From assembly GCA_947359465.1 (NCBI GenBank), contig OX375876.1, positions 83,784,359 through 83,848,358 of the forward strand: a DNA stretch of 64,000 bases, in the 5' to 3' direction. The DNA is from Metellina segmentata (Eukaryota; Arthropoda; Arachnida; Araneae; Tetragnathidae). Under the pieces are notes generated by a model. That model made no database searches and had not been told where the DNA came from. It saw only the letters and a list, made by a program, of their open reading frames with translations. The translations under genes and the position numbers were made by a program. The first letter of the stretch is position 1; the number at the start of each line of letters is the position of its first letter. Below, one piece after another: positions 35,710 to 47,334 of this stretch.

Positions 35710-36200
35710 CACGCACGACCATAAAACGCACGATCGCGACGCGAGCTTCAGTCCAATGCGCCATTTCATCTCCAAAAGGTTTTCAAACAAAAATCAACTG
35801 TCTCCGTTTCGCTCTCTCGAAAGAGCAACCAGATAGAGCGAACAAGTAACTTATTTTCGTCTCCACAGGCCGTCACACGGAGAAAGAAGCATGAATGAGA
35901 TCGAGAAACTTTATGTGCTCCGATAATCCACGAGGAATGGAAAGAATGTTTTATGTCCGTGTTTCAACAGATAGCGATTGATGATCACGAGAGAGAATCC
36001 AAATCAGAGCGACAGATAACGATCCCGGTCGCTGAATTCCGAATTCGTTCGCCTTGTTCGCTGGAGAGAGATCATTTCATAGATAAGTGCTCCCATGGGA
36101 CGATTTCTTTTACGGCTCTGGATTCCTGCCGGTGGTCATTTCTGTTCTTTGTTTGGTTGCTGCGATGTTTTTTGGGTGCCCGGAAATAAATGAAAATTTG
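35710..36200. promoter_or_regulatory. GC-richer unique island, possible regulatory or first-exon region
   Basis: It follows the 68-bp duplication and contains CpG-bearing stretches (CACGATCGCGACGCGAGC near 35730; GATCCCGGTCGCTGAATTCC near 36024). A 78-codon open frame runs 35953-36189 on the plus strand without recognised motifs. Composition and lack of repeats suggest a constrained element. The role is inference. Confidence 0.3.
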
Positions 36201-36204
36201 GGGG

Positions 36205-37000
36205 ATAGAGGGAGATAAGCGGTAGTCGAATCTGGAGACTTAAGTACTTAGACCTTGTCCTCTCGCTTGGGGACACTTTGGATTATCCAGTGGGCCGTCA
36301 AATGAAGCTGAGTCTGAGAGATTCGGCTATTTAAAAGTTATTCATCTTCTGTTTTTGATTTTTAACAGAAGATGAATTGAAAACATCGAAAATGGAGTGC
36401 ATAGTGTTTATTATTTTCAAGACAACACATTTAAAAACTTCTTTGAAAAAGTATAAGCGTTCTGCAATGAAATTATATTAATCCAAACATTGGAAATTGA
36501 ATAAATGTAATAGATTTTACGCGAAAAGAAACTTTTACAAAATTTTCGTGGATTTGAAATGAGAGGAACGTGGAGAGCAAAGAATATGCAAAATTCAAAG
36601 CATTTGTACTGTTGCTCCGGAGACGTCTAAACAAAACAAAGTCCCAGTGCTAACTGCCACATATTGGTTTTTCGACGACCCTGATCGTTTGCATAGGCAG
36701 GTTGGATGACTTTTCACGGCCACCTGTCACAGCCCTCGTAAAATAGGATGCTGCAGTTCTAATGCTTTATTTATCAGTAATACATTTCTGTCCAGTGATG
36801 TTATTTGGGGATGGCAGATTTTTTTAATAAATAACTGAGTAACGCACTGTTAAAATACGCAAGAAAACTACTTTTAATATTAAATATTCTGCTTCTATGA
36901 ACTCTAAAGAAATAAATAAAAGACGAGATATTTCTTGGGGCTAAATCTCATTCGGATAATTTTTCATACATTACCGATCACCACTGTCTCTTTAATGAGA
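36205..37000. other. Spacer with a small unique island
   Basis: The part at about 36600-36760 is more balanced in composition and unique. There is a hairpin near 36345-36373 (CATCTTCTGTT/AACAGAAGATG). No gene recognised. Confidence 0.4.
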
Positions 37001-37021
37001 ATGTTTTTTTTTGTTCCACAG

Positions 37022-37105
37022 AGGTTGGAAAACTACCCCTGGTCAACAATTTCCGATAATCGAATCGATGATTTAAAGAGTTACGATTTTTCGATCAGGA
37101 AGAGG
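37022..37105 (+). CDS. Candidate internal coding exon, 84 nt
   Basis: A strong acceptor (T-rich tract, then TTGTTCCACAG ending at 37021) and a consensus donor (AGG followed by GTAAGA at 37106) bracket exactly 84 nt that are open in one frame. The peptide begins RLENYPWSTISDNRIDDL and ends FSIRKR. Both junctions would be phase 0. The region has no repeat. I do not recognise the protein, and no neighbouring exon was identified in this window. Splice-like motifs occur often by chance in AT-rich DNA, so this is tentative. Confidence 0.25.
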
Positions 37106-37109
37106 GTAA

Positions 37110-38545
37110 GAAAATCTCTTGACGAGCTGATGACTTTGCTAAAATGAAACAAAAACGTTACCCTTTACTACATTAGTGGTTTTATCTACTATGAAAAATA
37201 CAATTTTTTGGTTTATTGGTATAAAATATCTTTGTTTTGATATCAGTGTAAGTGCTATCATTTGTTTGTATATACTTCATATTAATAGCATGCGCATGTT
37301 CATTACCAACAAGAAGTAAATACTATCCATGAAAACCGAAAAGGTATGGAAATTATTTCAAGAAAATCATACTAGAGAAATTGAGAAGAAATGCGCTACA
37401 TGATATACAGAATGAGGTATTCTCTATGAAATAAATATTAATATATATTAATATCTCAATATTAATACCTCAATCAAATTAAGCAAATATTGAAATGACG
37501 CATATGGTGTAGTTGCTGTTAACTCCCATCGTACCTATCTCTAACATTTCTAATTATCCCATCCCGTTCATCTATCTTACTTAGACTTCCTGGACATTCA
37601 TCAATAGGAATTTTACCTCCTCTACTCTCTTACGTTAATTTCTCGCAAAAATCTATCTGTAAGGGTGACAATTTCGGTATTTTTTAAAAAGGAATTAATG
37701 TAAGTGACACATCCAGAAATTTCGAACGTTAGAGGTTGCGACCAAAAGACCAAAATCCCTATTAGCCCTCTCCTCAATGAATAGGATTATAGTTCGAGAT
37801 TCTGTATACTACGTCAATGAAACATACCCTATATTATCACAAGTATGTTCTACTCATATAAACATGACAATAATTAATTTAAGACTAAAAGAAAATGCTA
37901 TAGTGGATCAGATATGGTAGGTATTTTAATTAGCCTCGTACTAGTGTAACGCATGGGGCTTTTCTACAGTCTGAATTAGAACGGTAGTGTATGGGTTCGC
38001 TAGATTCTCGATGTTTCGTTGTTGTGGTTAGCAGCTTGATATTTCCAGTGCATTGTGCAAGTGAATATAATTGTTTACAAAATAAAACTTTAATAATCCT
38101 TCTTTTGAAAAAAAATCCCAGCAAAGAAAAATAAATTGTAATTCCTTAAAAGAAAATTTAATTTTACACATTTTGTTAGAACGAGATCATGTGGCGGCTA
38201 TGAAATACATAGCCTCACATGGAACCTCAATGTTTAGAGAAGGCGCTTTTCACACTTTTAAATTATACAGGTTGAATTGTTCAACCGTATGCTTTGTTAT
38301 CTTCGTTGATTACAACTGTCATTTATACGAGATTACTTCATAATATATAAGAAAAAGTTCTCTTGTCTATTATGCTCCGTTCATAATTACGTCCTGCTTT
38401 ACTCTCATTATTAGTTTATTACTAATTCTGATTGTTAATTTTCTGAATGATAAATAAAATTAAACTAAAAATCGTTTAAAAACCATCAATTTCTTGGAAA
38501 TAAGTCTTATTTATTGCCCCGATATTTTCACTATTATATATCAAA
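37110..38545. other. Spacer
   Basis: No recognised feature. A pyrimidine-rich plus strand lies at about 37500-37640. Confidence 0.4.
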
Positions 38546-38549
38546 TGAT

Positions 38550-38660
38550 TTTTAGTTGGTTTGGGTTTTATGTCGCAAGGTCAAATAGTGGACATATCCT
38601 GTGTCGAATGAGCAACTAAACAGCAATGAAATGACAGATAACTTTGCTTTGCAAAGGAGG
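38550..38660 (-). repeat. SINE S2, 3' fragment (copy D)
   Basis: On the minus strand: GACACAGGATATGTCC, then TGACCTTGCGACATAAAACC and CAAACCAAC, matching the 3' tails of the other S2 copies. The tRNA-like head is missing. Confidence 0.6.
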
Positions 38661-38664
38661 GTGT

Positions 38665-39680
38665 CTCAGTTATTGAAATAAAACACTTCTCTTACTCTTT
38701 GCGATTTTTTTGCGGAAAAGAAACTTTTGAACAATATTTCTAAAAGCATTTCTGTCACCCATAGTTAGTAGTGAAACATCACGGAAATGTCATCAAATTC
38801 AACAGGAGATTGGCCAGTAGATATTTTGAGACCAATTTCATTTTATCATGGTTTTAAGGTTTTCCAATATAGCCTCTCTCCTGATAACTTGCATTCTGAT
38901 CCTGTATTTTAACAATATGCTCGTCTTGGACTTTTTGAAGGTGCATGAATCCCCGGTCTAGCCTACCCAGTGGGATAAGAATCCCCCACCAACACAATCA
39001 AGCAAAAGTAAACTAAGCATTTATGGTTTTGCAGTTTTTGAATTTAAAAACACACCAAAAGAGAGAGTTTTAAAAAAGTAATTCAGAAATCGCAAGACAA
39101 TGTTTTGTTGAGGAAACTGAAAAACTTGAACATCCTCAGTGTTTTTGTTTGCAATCAATCTCCTTTCCTGAATAAATGCAATGCGGAGAGAGAGAAAGCT
39201 TCAAAACTTTTTTTACACTAAAATTCTTCCTGAATAGGAGATTGAAGACGTTGAAGCTCGGTCGTGTAATCTCCACAAGGACAACTCCAGGCATCGAAAT
39301 TTCACGAAACTATTTATTTTGCCCCTTGAGAATCACTTTTGAACGAAAAAAAACTCGTATCTGGTAGCGCATCTGAATAAGCTTTCTTACAGAAGAAAAC
39401 CCACTTTAGAGAGCTTCGATTTGAATCCCCGCGATCATTTCACAAACCAATGACACCTCAGATTCTTTGTTATTTTAAAAGCTGAGATAAAAAAAATGGA
39501 ACCTTTTGTTATAGCAAATGCTTACAATTGTGCTTGAAGCTTTCTTGTGATTGAATTTACCTTGCTACTTTTTGTTGTTAAAAATCTTTTTAAAAGTTTA
39601 TTGTCATATCCGTACTTTTTGAAGCCCTAGGCATCTTAAATTCAGAAATGTAAGCAAAACCCGACAGATTCTTTCATCTC
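38665..39680. other. Spacer
   Basis: No recognised coding or repeat feature. Confidence 0.4.
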
Positions 39681-39681
39681 T

Positions 39682-40153
39682 TCTCTACTATTATAAAAGG
39701 AAGTGTTTGTTGGTCTGTCTGTTTGTTTTCTGCACGCAAAGTCCTGACGAATCTATGGCACTTACAGTAATGGGATTTGGCACACAGGTAGTCCGAATTT
39801 TTTGCAATTTTTGGGTAGCGGCGAATTTTAATATTCAGTCTAGAACATTTTTAAATGAGTTTAATGAATTTAAAAAACTATTGTTTTCTTTTTAGTAAGC
39901 AGCATAAAGATCAGAGATTCTAAATTTATTATTTTCGTTTCCGTTTTTATTTTGCGTGGTGTAATGATTTTACAGAAATAATAAACAAATAAACTTTTAA
40001 CTGGAGTTATGTAATTCTTTTTTTATCTCCTAGACAGTTAAAGATAGAGTAAAAATTTCAACGAATTTGAAATCTGTGGAAAATTTCAAACTAGATCGAT
40101 ACCTAAAAATATGACTATCTTTAAATTCATAAAAAATTTTAATTGAATATCTT

Positions 40154-40200
<47 letters not shown>

Positions 40201-40262
40201 ATATTCTTTTTATTTTATAGACTTTTATATTTTCGCAAGTGATTGTGACGTCACGTCAAAGT
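39682..40262 (+). mobile_element. Helitron H1, 5' fragment
   Basis: It begins with the same terminus as the 29.9-kb copy (TCTCTACTATTATAAAA). Shared blocks include TCCTGACGAATCTA, GGCACTTACA and ACACAGGTAGTCCGAATTTT. It reaches the GCAAGTGATTGTGACGTCAC unit near 40235 and then stops against a Tc1 relic. The 3' hairpin and CTAG end are not found beyond the Tc1, so the 3' part is lost. A (TA)n run at 40158-40195 lies within it. Confidence 0.7.
40158..40195. repeat. (TA)n microsatellite
   Basis: About 19 uninterrupted TA units. Confidence 0.97.
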
Positions 40263-40274
40263 TCGGCTCAAAAA

Positions 40275-40801
40275 GTAAACCGATTACATTTACACAAGCA
40301 ACCCTTCCGGGCATACTTTCAACAAGGTTTTGATACACAGCTATGGGTATTTGTGTCCATTCCTGTTGCAAGAATGTCACCAGCTCAGCTGCGACCTGGT
40401 TCCCTGGTCCGTAAGCGTCTCTCTAACTCGTCGCACAAATGTTCTATGGGGTTTAGGTCGGGACTTTGAGCAGGCCAGGAAAGACGTATGACATCCATAT
40501 CTTGATACCACTGCTTGACAGAAGGTGCAACATAACATAGCGTTGTCGTCCTGGAAGTAACATTCGTTCATTCCATAAAATTCCAAAGCGTACGAATAAC
40601 CTGGTTGTCCAACATGTTAATGTAGGCGTTGGCGTTCAATTGACCATGAACAACATGCAAAGGACCCAGGCCATACCACGAAAAACACCCCCAAAACAAG
40701 TATGCAAATCCGTTGGCGTCAGGTCCATCATTGTAAGGTGGTGTATGTGCAGCATTATAAAATATTATTGTAGACGTTCTGGAATAAGTTATTTTCCACA
40801 C
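40275..40801 (-). pseudogene. Tc1-like transposase fragment, inactivated
   Basis: On the minus strand, [15 protein letters not shown] near 40690-40650 is the block between the first and second catalytic sites. NECYFQDDNA holds the second Asp. LSWPAQSPDLNPIEHLCDEL holds the catalytic Glu. After a frameshift the C-terminus continues as QQEWTQIPIAVYQNLVES then MPGRV. The DNA-binding domain and the first Asp block are missing upstream of about 40801. At least two frameshifts are present. It abuts the H1 Helitron fragment, so it may mark an insertion or rearrangement there. Confidence 0.85.
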
Positions 40802-40804
40802 CAG

Positions 40805-42080
40805 GGAAGATCATTATATCAAGTTGTACTATTTAAAGCTGAGAAAATATGACCAGAAAGGTAAACTTCGGCACAAATGCCTTTAAAAGATTCGTGTTTC
40901 TTTCACTTCTATATGGCTGTAACGTTCCCGGAACTTTAAAAAAATTTGAAGCGTATTATGAATTGTATCAGTCCAACGATAAAAGTTTAAAACTATTTAG
41001 GACGATTTACTATTCAAATAAACGTAATAAACGCATGGAATCTAAGCTCTACACATCTGAATTTTTTATTACTGTAAAGCATACATAGAATGAAAATATG
41101 CACTTCGAACATAATTTATACTCAGCTTACTCTACTTTTAACTTTTTTAAAGTGTGATTTGAAGACGTAGGCTGAGCACGCACACACAACGTAATTAAAT
41201 AATCCACTGTAAATTCCATTGTAAGCAGCGGTAGAACGCAAAATTGTCATGAATATTAGATCTGACAATAAGAAATTATGTCACGACAATTAAGAAACAT
41301 AATTTACTTGATTCAGATGCCTTTCATGAGTCAGGCAGGCAATCAAAATCTGGCCAAAGCCATTCTAATACTACGATTTACTTGAAGTGGCCCGAGGGCT
41401 TTTGCTGAGCATCGCATCTGTATAGCATTTGTGTAGGAAAGTTTGGGGCCTTTGTGCAAACTTCTGCCCTTGCGCATTTTCACACGTAGAATAGTATGGA
41501 TCGTGCTATGGGGAGTTGAAACCCTGACTTTCAAAAGAATCAATTTTGAGATTTATTTAAAGATTTAAATACTTTATTTTATGCTCTTTCAAATAATACT
41601 TCATTTCTGTTTCTATTCTTACAAAAATATAATATAAATAGAACAAACATTTGAATTCATTTTTCCCAAACTGAGAACACTTCCTATCTCCGTGGTCTTC
41701 TAATAAACTATTATAACCTGGTGATAAAAAGTTTTCAACGTGTTATACAAACACAATCAATTATGCGGAAGTGAACACTTTGTTATATGTAAAGCCATTA
41801 TGTTTTTTAACTACTTAAAACAGAACAAAAAGATTGCGTTTTTCTAGTTAATTTTGTATAATATTTTAGAGTGTTGTGAAACATAAAATTAATCTCCACA
41901 TCAGTATACAAGAAAATGTCTGTAAAGTATGCAAAACAAATTTCAAACCTGTGGTATCACTTCAATAATTCTGATTTCAAACATCTGTATTTTCTGAGAA
42001 ACGGTCCAAAATTACCATGCGTTTTCTAGTACAGCTACAATCGAAACAATCGATATTAAATAGTTGTTTCTCTTCAAAAT
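40805..42080. other. AT-rich spacer
   Basis: The 79-codon frame at 40849-41088 and 66-codon minus frame at 41543-41343 have no recognised motif. Nothing else seen. Confidence 0.4.
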
Positions 42081-42084
42081 TTCG

Positions 42085-42395
42085 AGCCGTGGTAACCCAG
42101 TTTGAAGAGTGATGTATTAGCTAGGGTTGCAAGTTCTAAACGTGGTCAAACCAAAGATCGTCGTGCTTGTGTACCGGGACTGGTGCACATTAAATCTGTA
42201 GTGGATAAAATATCATCACTTTGGCGTGGTGTGGAAGGTTGTAGAGTGGAGATCCAGCAAAGGTGTTGACCTTTACATCTGTCCTTGGCTCATAATTACG
42301 GTGTTGTTTTCAGATATTTACTTTCCGGATTAATCCAGAACAGCCGCCAATAACCCGCTGTGTTGCTCCAGTGTGATGTTGATTAATTACCAACC
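42085..42395 (+). repeat. tRNA-derived SINE S1
   Basis: A tRNA-like head includes GTTGCAAGTTCTAAACGTGG (decayed box B). The body includes GTGGTGTGGAAGGTTGTAGA and the diagnostic GTGTTGACCTTTACATCTGT then GGCTCATAATTACGG. The tail ends CCCGCTGTGTTGCTCCAGTG then TGATGTTGATTAATTACC. Confidence 0.8.
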
Positions 42396-42818
42396 AACCA
42401 TCTTTTAAATTTCATTTACAAAATTAGTCAAATATTACCCACCTTTGAAATTGTCAAAAACAAGGGCATGATACTCATAGTATTGTCATAAATATGGATA
42501 CAATTTTTGTTCTATATTTTAAAGTGAGGATTCATTAAACTAATCCTAATGTATGACACTTTCTGTGTGTTAGTATTCTGTGCGATCGGATGGTTGACTT
42601 CCATTAAAGTTTTTGGACATCTAGTCATATGTATTGGAGCTGATTGTAAATATATCTAGAAAACATACAAATTTTCAAATATCATAAATTTGTACTAAAA
42701 GCGATCTATATAAATAAGAATGGAGTGTTTGTTTGTACATTCAATATTTTCGACCCATTTCAAGTTTTCTATCCGTTTCAGACCCTTCTGATTCCAAATC
42801 CGCATTTTTCGCGTTTGG

Positions 42819-42820
<2 letters not shown>

Positions 42821-42912
<92 letters not shown>
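42821..42912. repeat. (TCTG)23 microsatellite
   Basis: Twenty-three uninterrupted tetranucleotides, followed by one TTTG and a TATG array. The partner Helitron has only a few imperfect units here. Confidence 0.97.
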
Positions 42913-42916
<4 letters not shown>

Positions 42917-42917
<1 letters not shown>

Positions 42918-42992
42918 ATGTATGTATGTATGTATGTATGTATGTATGTATGTATGTATGTATGTATGTATGTATGTATGCATGTATGTATG
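42917..42992. repeat. (TATG)19 microsatellite
   Basis: Nineteen units, one of them CATG. It is responsible for the artefactual open frames rich in YVCM and THIH. Confidence 0.97.
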
Positions 42993-43900
42993 TGCCCTAT
43001 ACACGTCCACGCGGTTTAATATATTTTCATGGAAATTTGCATACAGTGAGTACTTATCTTCATTTAGTTAGTGGAATTGGTTGCGAAAGTCTGTCTATCC
43101 GTCTTTCTGTTCTACGTTCGATTTTGTGTTTGTGTGTTTGTGTAGGCATTACATGAATTTTATTCCAAATATTTGATTGCAATGTATTTTATTTTATACA
43201 TTATTTATTTGTTTAGTGAATCCAATATTAAACATTTCTTTATTGTTATATTTAGTTGAGTTTCATGCTAAAACACATGAGTAAGTAAACTTAAATCAAC
43301 CATAATTTGGTAGTTTTGGAAAAATTGGAATGTATGTTGAATATTATGATTACTTCTATTGCTTTATCAGTACTGCTGAAAAAATCAAAAATTCAAAAAA
43401 AATTATTATTTTTTTAATGGAATTTCATTTTTGATATTTCATTTATTTCGAGTCTTATTTTTGTTTTTTGCGCAATGAAAACGATTTCCGAATATTTGGG
43501 ACAGACGATATTTTTCAACGAACGGGAATGAACAAGATCGCGCGAGCAGTGATATTTTCTGTTTCTTTCGCTCTGAATTAATTTTACATTTCTAAATTCT
43601 GTGCACTTTTAGTTGTAAGTTGTGGCTACTGTGCGAGATCAAGAGATAAAAATTAATCACAAATTACTATCTTAGAACAATTTTTTCCGACATCTTTTAA
43701 TTTGTTTTTTTGCTGTTTTCTGTTTTAAATATTTATTATTTTAATAACTTAGTTTTCCTTCTCATCACACGCAACACCACCACAAAGTATTCGACATAAA
43801 AAGAAGGTAAGTCAGAATAAATTTAGAATAGAAATAGAGAAATAAGAAGGTAAGGCAGGTAACTCAGAATAAATGTTCAGTAAATTTTAAGTGTAGTTAT

Positions 43901-44039
43901 TCCATTATTGAAAGAATAATACCGTTATTGAAAGAATAATGCTGTTTTTAAAAAATAATTCCGTTATTTAAAGAATAATGCCGTTGTTGAAAGAATAATG
44001 CCGTTGTTGAAGGAATAATGCCGTTATTGAAAGAATAAT
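43901..44039 (+). repeat. 20-bp minisatellite, 7 units
   Basis: Seven units of CCGTTATTGAAAGAATAATG or close variants, one unit 19 bp. The equivalent place in the inverted Helitron copy (near 54908-54955) has about two units. Confidence 0.93.
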
Positions 44040-44549
44040 GATGTTTAAAAAATCCGAACTAGAACTTTTCAAACATTAAAAAGTTCGTTGTCTTAATGAC
44101 AGGAGAATATTGCAAAATTTCACTATGTCACATACCGCATGCAAGAGTGCCACAAGTAAAAAAATATTCTTTTGTGGACTACGAGTGCGAGAGCACTCGA
44201 CGTAAATCATAATTTTTATTAATTTGTTGAACATGAAAAGAACTTAAGAAAGGGAATTCCAAATCTCCCTCAAAATCGTTTTTTGTAGTAGAACCTTAGT
44301 GTCACCTTTCGTCATTTTGTAGCTTTGTCATACAACAAGGGTGCGATGTATGTGAAATGTATTACATGAATGGATATGTATGTGTAGGATTTGTGTCCAT
44401 AGTAAGTTGTAGAAATTATAAAGATGGCGAAAGGTATTCAAATAAATTTTTATTCTACAAAAAACGTAAGGCATTATATATTTTGATTATCTCTTCAATT
44501 CAGAGTAAACCAATTCAAACCGAGTAAGGTCGGTTATTTTGCTTGTAAA

Positions 44550-45478
44550 ATTATAACTGTGTAGGCATTTTTCCAGGTAAGGTGGGACGAATGTTCTAAT
44601 GCAACCATTTTGAAGTAGCAGAAGTTCTGACATCTATTTGAAGTGTCAACTTACATTCAATTTGAAAGCGCAATTTTGACAAGAATTGTTCATGAATGGC
44701 AAATTTAGATAACTCAATGACTAAAATATCAAATCGTTGGTAGTCCCTCTAAAAATTATTCTTCAAATGCTCGAGACACTGATTCCTGAAATTACAGTTC
44801 AGATATTTAGACACGCACATTGGATTATCACTGTTTTTTGATATTTGTCTCTGTTTTTTGTAAAATACTTGATTTCCTAACAAACTGTTAAAAATAAGTG
44901 CAACAATTTTACGGACTGATTCCTTGTGAATTGAAGAAAGTTCTTTAAATAAAGATTTAATTTTAATATGCTTGTGGAGAGGGGGGGGGACTGAACATCG
45001 AAGTTTTTGCGCCATTTCTGATTGCCACTGTAAGTTTCGTGTTTGAACTAAACTCTTACTACTCTTATTGAACTTCGAACTAAAATAGGAAACTGGTATC
45101 AATTTCCTCCAAAGTCAAGTTCAGTGATTCCCAAAGAACCATTTACAAAACTTTCAAAGAAAAGCATTAAAATAATTCTTATAAAAAATACATTTCTGCA
45201 TTTCATGAAATGTTGGCATGATTTAGGCCATCAACTTCTAAAAAATAAATGAAATTTGTTTTTATTTGGCCGTTAACAAAATGTTCAAAGCTCACTTGCA
45301 TTTCTTTTCTAATTCGCTTTTTCAAGTTGGAATCACATTCCACAAATCCAAAACATTTCTACATCGAAAGGAAGCATCCACCAAAAAAAGTTCATGACTC
45401 CCATGAACCTCGTATTATTTCCCCTCCAAAGCAAATAACGCCAGCCCATTAGTGACATCCAAGAGGAAACTTTCCCCA
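44550..45478. other. AT-rich spacer
   Basis: A G9 run lies near 44982. The 117-codon minus frame (45102-44749) shows no recognised motif. No repeat seen. Confidence 0.4.
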
Positions 45479-45479
45479 T

Positions 45480-46135
45480 AAACTTCTCTAGTTTCCCCGT
45501 GTATGAGACCCCAACATAGAAAAGAAACTTCCCGGGTTCGAGGCTTCATCCTCTCTGGAACTCCATTTCTCGAATCTCCACTCCTTTTATCTTTGTTTTT
45601 TTGGGGGGAAAGTGAGGAAAATTTCTCTCCATCCTTTATCGACGAAAATCATAACTGTCAGGAGCATTTAGAGATGGGATGGGGGTGGCCACTCGGGCTG
45701 GAGAACTCCCAAAAAGTTGGCAGAGTGCCACCGCAGGGGTCAGGGTAAGGACGAGGGCTCCTGTACGTGCCGGATCGATCGCCGATGACCCACATATACA
45801 TTCGATCGACCCCCACCGACCCTTTGGAAGGAACACACAAAAGATTTCCCAAGACACGGTGCCCCGAAATGATGTCTTGCGAGAAGTTTTTAATGGGAAG
45901 TCCCATTCCCAGAGAAATCCCAAGTGAAGAACCGCGCGGCTCTGGGAAAAAGCCCCCCGCTTAGTCGAACGATTTGCGGTCCCGACGCATGCGCAGAGTC
46001 CGTGGGACGTTTGAGGGAAGAGGACTGTATGGGCTGGAAAGTTTTGCGGGTACAGATGTCCCGTTGTGCAAAACGACAAATCGAAAAGACAGTTCACTGA
46101 CCAAGTTGGAGTGTCTAAAGGAATGCCTCTCATTG
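45480..46135. promoter_or_regulatory. CpG-rich unique island, possible promoter or conserved element
   Basis: This is one of the most GC-rich stretches of the window, with many CpGs (for example near 45770-45790 and 45930-46010). ACGCATGCGCAG at about 45985-45996 matches the core of NRF-1-type sites found in promoters. Long open frames exist in several phases (165 codons minus at 46133-45636; 82 codons plus at 45679-45927), as expected where stop codons are rare because of GC content. No protein family is recognised in any frame. Confidence 0.35.
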
Positions 46136-46177
46136 TTTAACCTTTAAAATGTATAATCTTGTCTCCCCCCTATTGTA

Positions 46178-46400
46178 AAGAATATAACTCAGTAGATTTT
46201 CCCACTGCACTAGTAACCTGAGAGTTGCAGGTAGCGCAAGTTCGATTCCTGTGATTAACCGGGGGTGAATTTCTCTCTTCTGCGTCAGTAAAACTTTCCT
46301 TGTGTGTATACCCATTTATTAACGTTGTCTGTCCTGGGTTCGACGCAGCTTGTTCAAATATGACCCTTGCGATATAAAATCCTAGCAACCAATCATCCTT
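46178..46400 (+). repeat. tRNA-derived SINE S2, copy B
   Basis: It has the head CCCACTGCACTAGTAACCTG, box B AGTTCGATTCC, the body GGTGAATTTCTCTCTTCTGC and the 3' tail ATATGACCCTTGCGATATAA, matching copy A at 11.2 kb. Confidence 0.8.
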
Positions 46401-46404
46401 TTGC

Positions 46405-47110
46405 ACAGTTTTATTAACGTAAATGCAATGAATATTTAACTATTGACGCTTTACACACTCAAGTATATACTTTTACATTACAGTAAAAATACAGTAGTAT
46501 AAAAATAATCCACGTTTTTAAGATCCCTTCAGGCCCTAAGGTCTTGCGACTATTGTATCGACCCACCTTTCTATGTGAAGACCCTGTATCAAGATAAAGT
46601 AGTCTCAGCATCAAGTTAAATGACCCCAGTGTTAAATTAAATGACGAATCCCAGGTACCGGTTTAGGTGACGGGCCTCTCGTGAAAAAAATAATAAGTTT
46701 CCAGAGAATTCAATACTTTTGATATGTATGAATTTTGCTATTACTTTCCTTTCATTATACAGCTTTATTAATATTAAAGCAATGAAAAATATTTAAACCT
46801 TTTTTAACCCAGAAAGTTCGGTCACTGTGGCTGTAAAACGACGCGCAACTATGATCGTCTCGCTTTGAATGTGTGAGAAAATCGTACATAACTGTGTTTG
46901 ACTGCTAGCAGAATGTTAACATACAACCTATACTACTGTTCCTTTAGACTGCTTCCGTCTTTACGGAGACTAGGTATCAGATTCCTGTACTAGGTCGCAA
47001 GGCTGTTATTTATAGACAAATTACGGCCCGTTATCATATGGGTGTCAATATTATTTTGTCTACTACCTATAAATGCACTCACAAATGTAGTGTTTTCGAA
47101 ATAGATAGGA
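46405..47110. other. Spacer
   Basis: No recognised gene. A short internal phrase (ATCAAGTTAAATGACCCCAG / GTTAAATTAAATGACGAATC) near 46607-46650 is duplicated in diverged form. Confidence 0.4.
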
Positions 47111-47114
47111 ATTC

Positions 47115-47330
47115 ACATAGCACTGGAGCAACACAACAGGCTATTGGCGACGCTTCGTGTTGAATCCTGAAGGGAAAGAACTGAGAACACTATTCGAAAT
47201 TTTGAACCACAGTCAGATGACGGGGTCAACGAAAACAGACAAGCTCCTGTTGCTAATCCGCGACTCTACCAACTGGTCTATCGTGGCCCATAGTTTATTC
47301 GAACTCCGACCTCAAAGAGAATTCAGAAGA
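47115..47330 (-). repeat. tRNA-derived SINE S1, internally deleted
   Basis: On the minus strand the head CCAGTTGGTAGAGTCGCGGA is followed, after a shortened middle, by CCCGTCATCTGACTGTGGTT and the tail CAATAGCCTGTTGTGTTGCT. The apparent 71-codon plus-strand frame here is SINE sequence. Confidence 0.75.
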
Positions 47331-47334
47331 TCTT

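Larger units (their letters stand above)
42705..44545 (+). mobile_element. Non-autonomous Helitron, family H2, copy 1
   Basis: It begins TCTATATAAATAAGAATGGA after A (42704). It ends with the hairpin-bearing terminus CCGAGTAAGGTCGG, then TTATTTTGCTTG, followed by T (44546). The partner copy has the canonical ending GTATTTTGCTAG, so CTTG here is a mutated CTAG. It is the inverted homologue of 54445-56737. Its internal simple repeats are strongly expanded compared with the partner. No Rep/helicase sequence is seen. The site near 43249 is the uninterrupted version of the place where the partner carries a Tc1. Confidence 0.85.

Noticed and set aside
42725..43156. 143-codon and 112-codon open frames rich in SVCL and YVCM, and an 89-codon minus frame rich in THIH/TDRQ
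   Set aside because: They are translations of the TCTG and TATG microsatellites. Tetranucleotide arrays without stops are open in all phases.
45636..46133. 165-codon minus-strand frame, the longest in the window
   Set aside because: It lies in a CpG-rich island where competing long frames occur in other phases and strands. No motif, signal peptide or family resemblance supports it. Kept only as part of the island.
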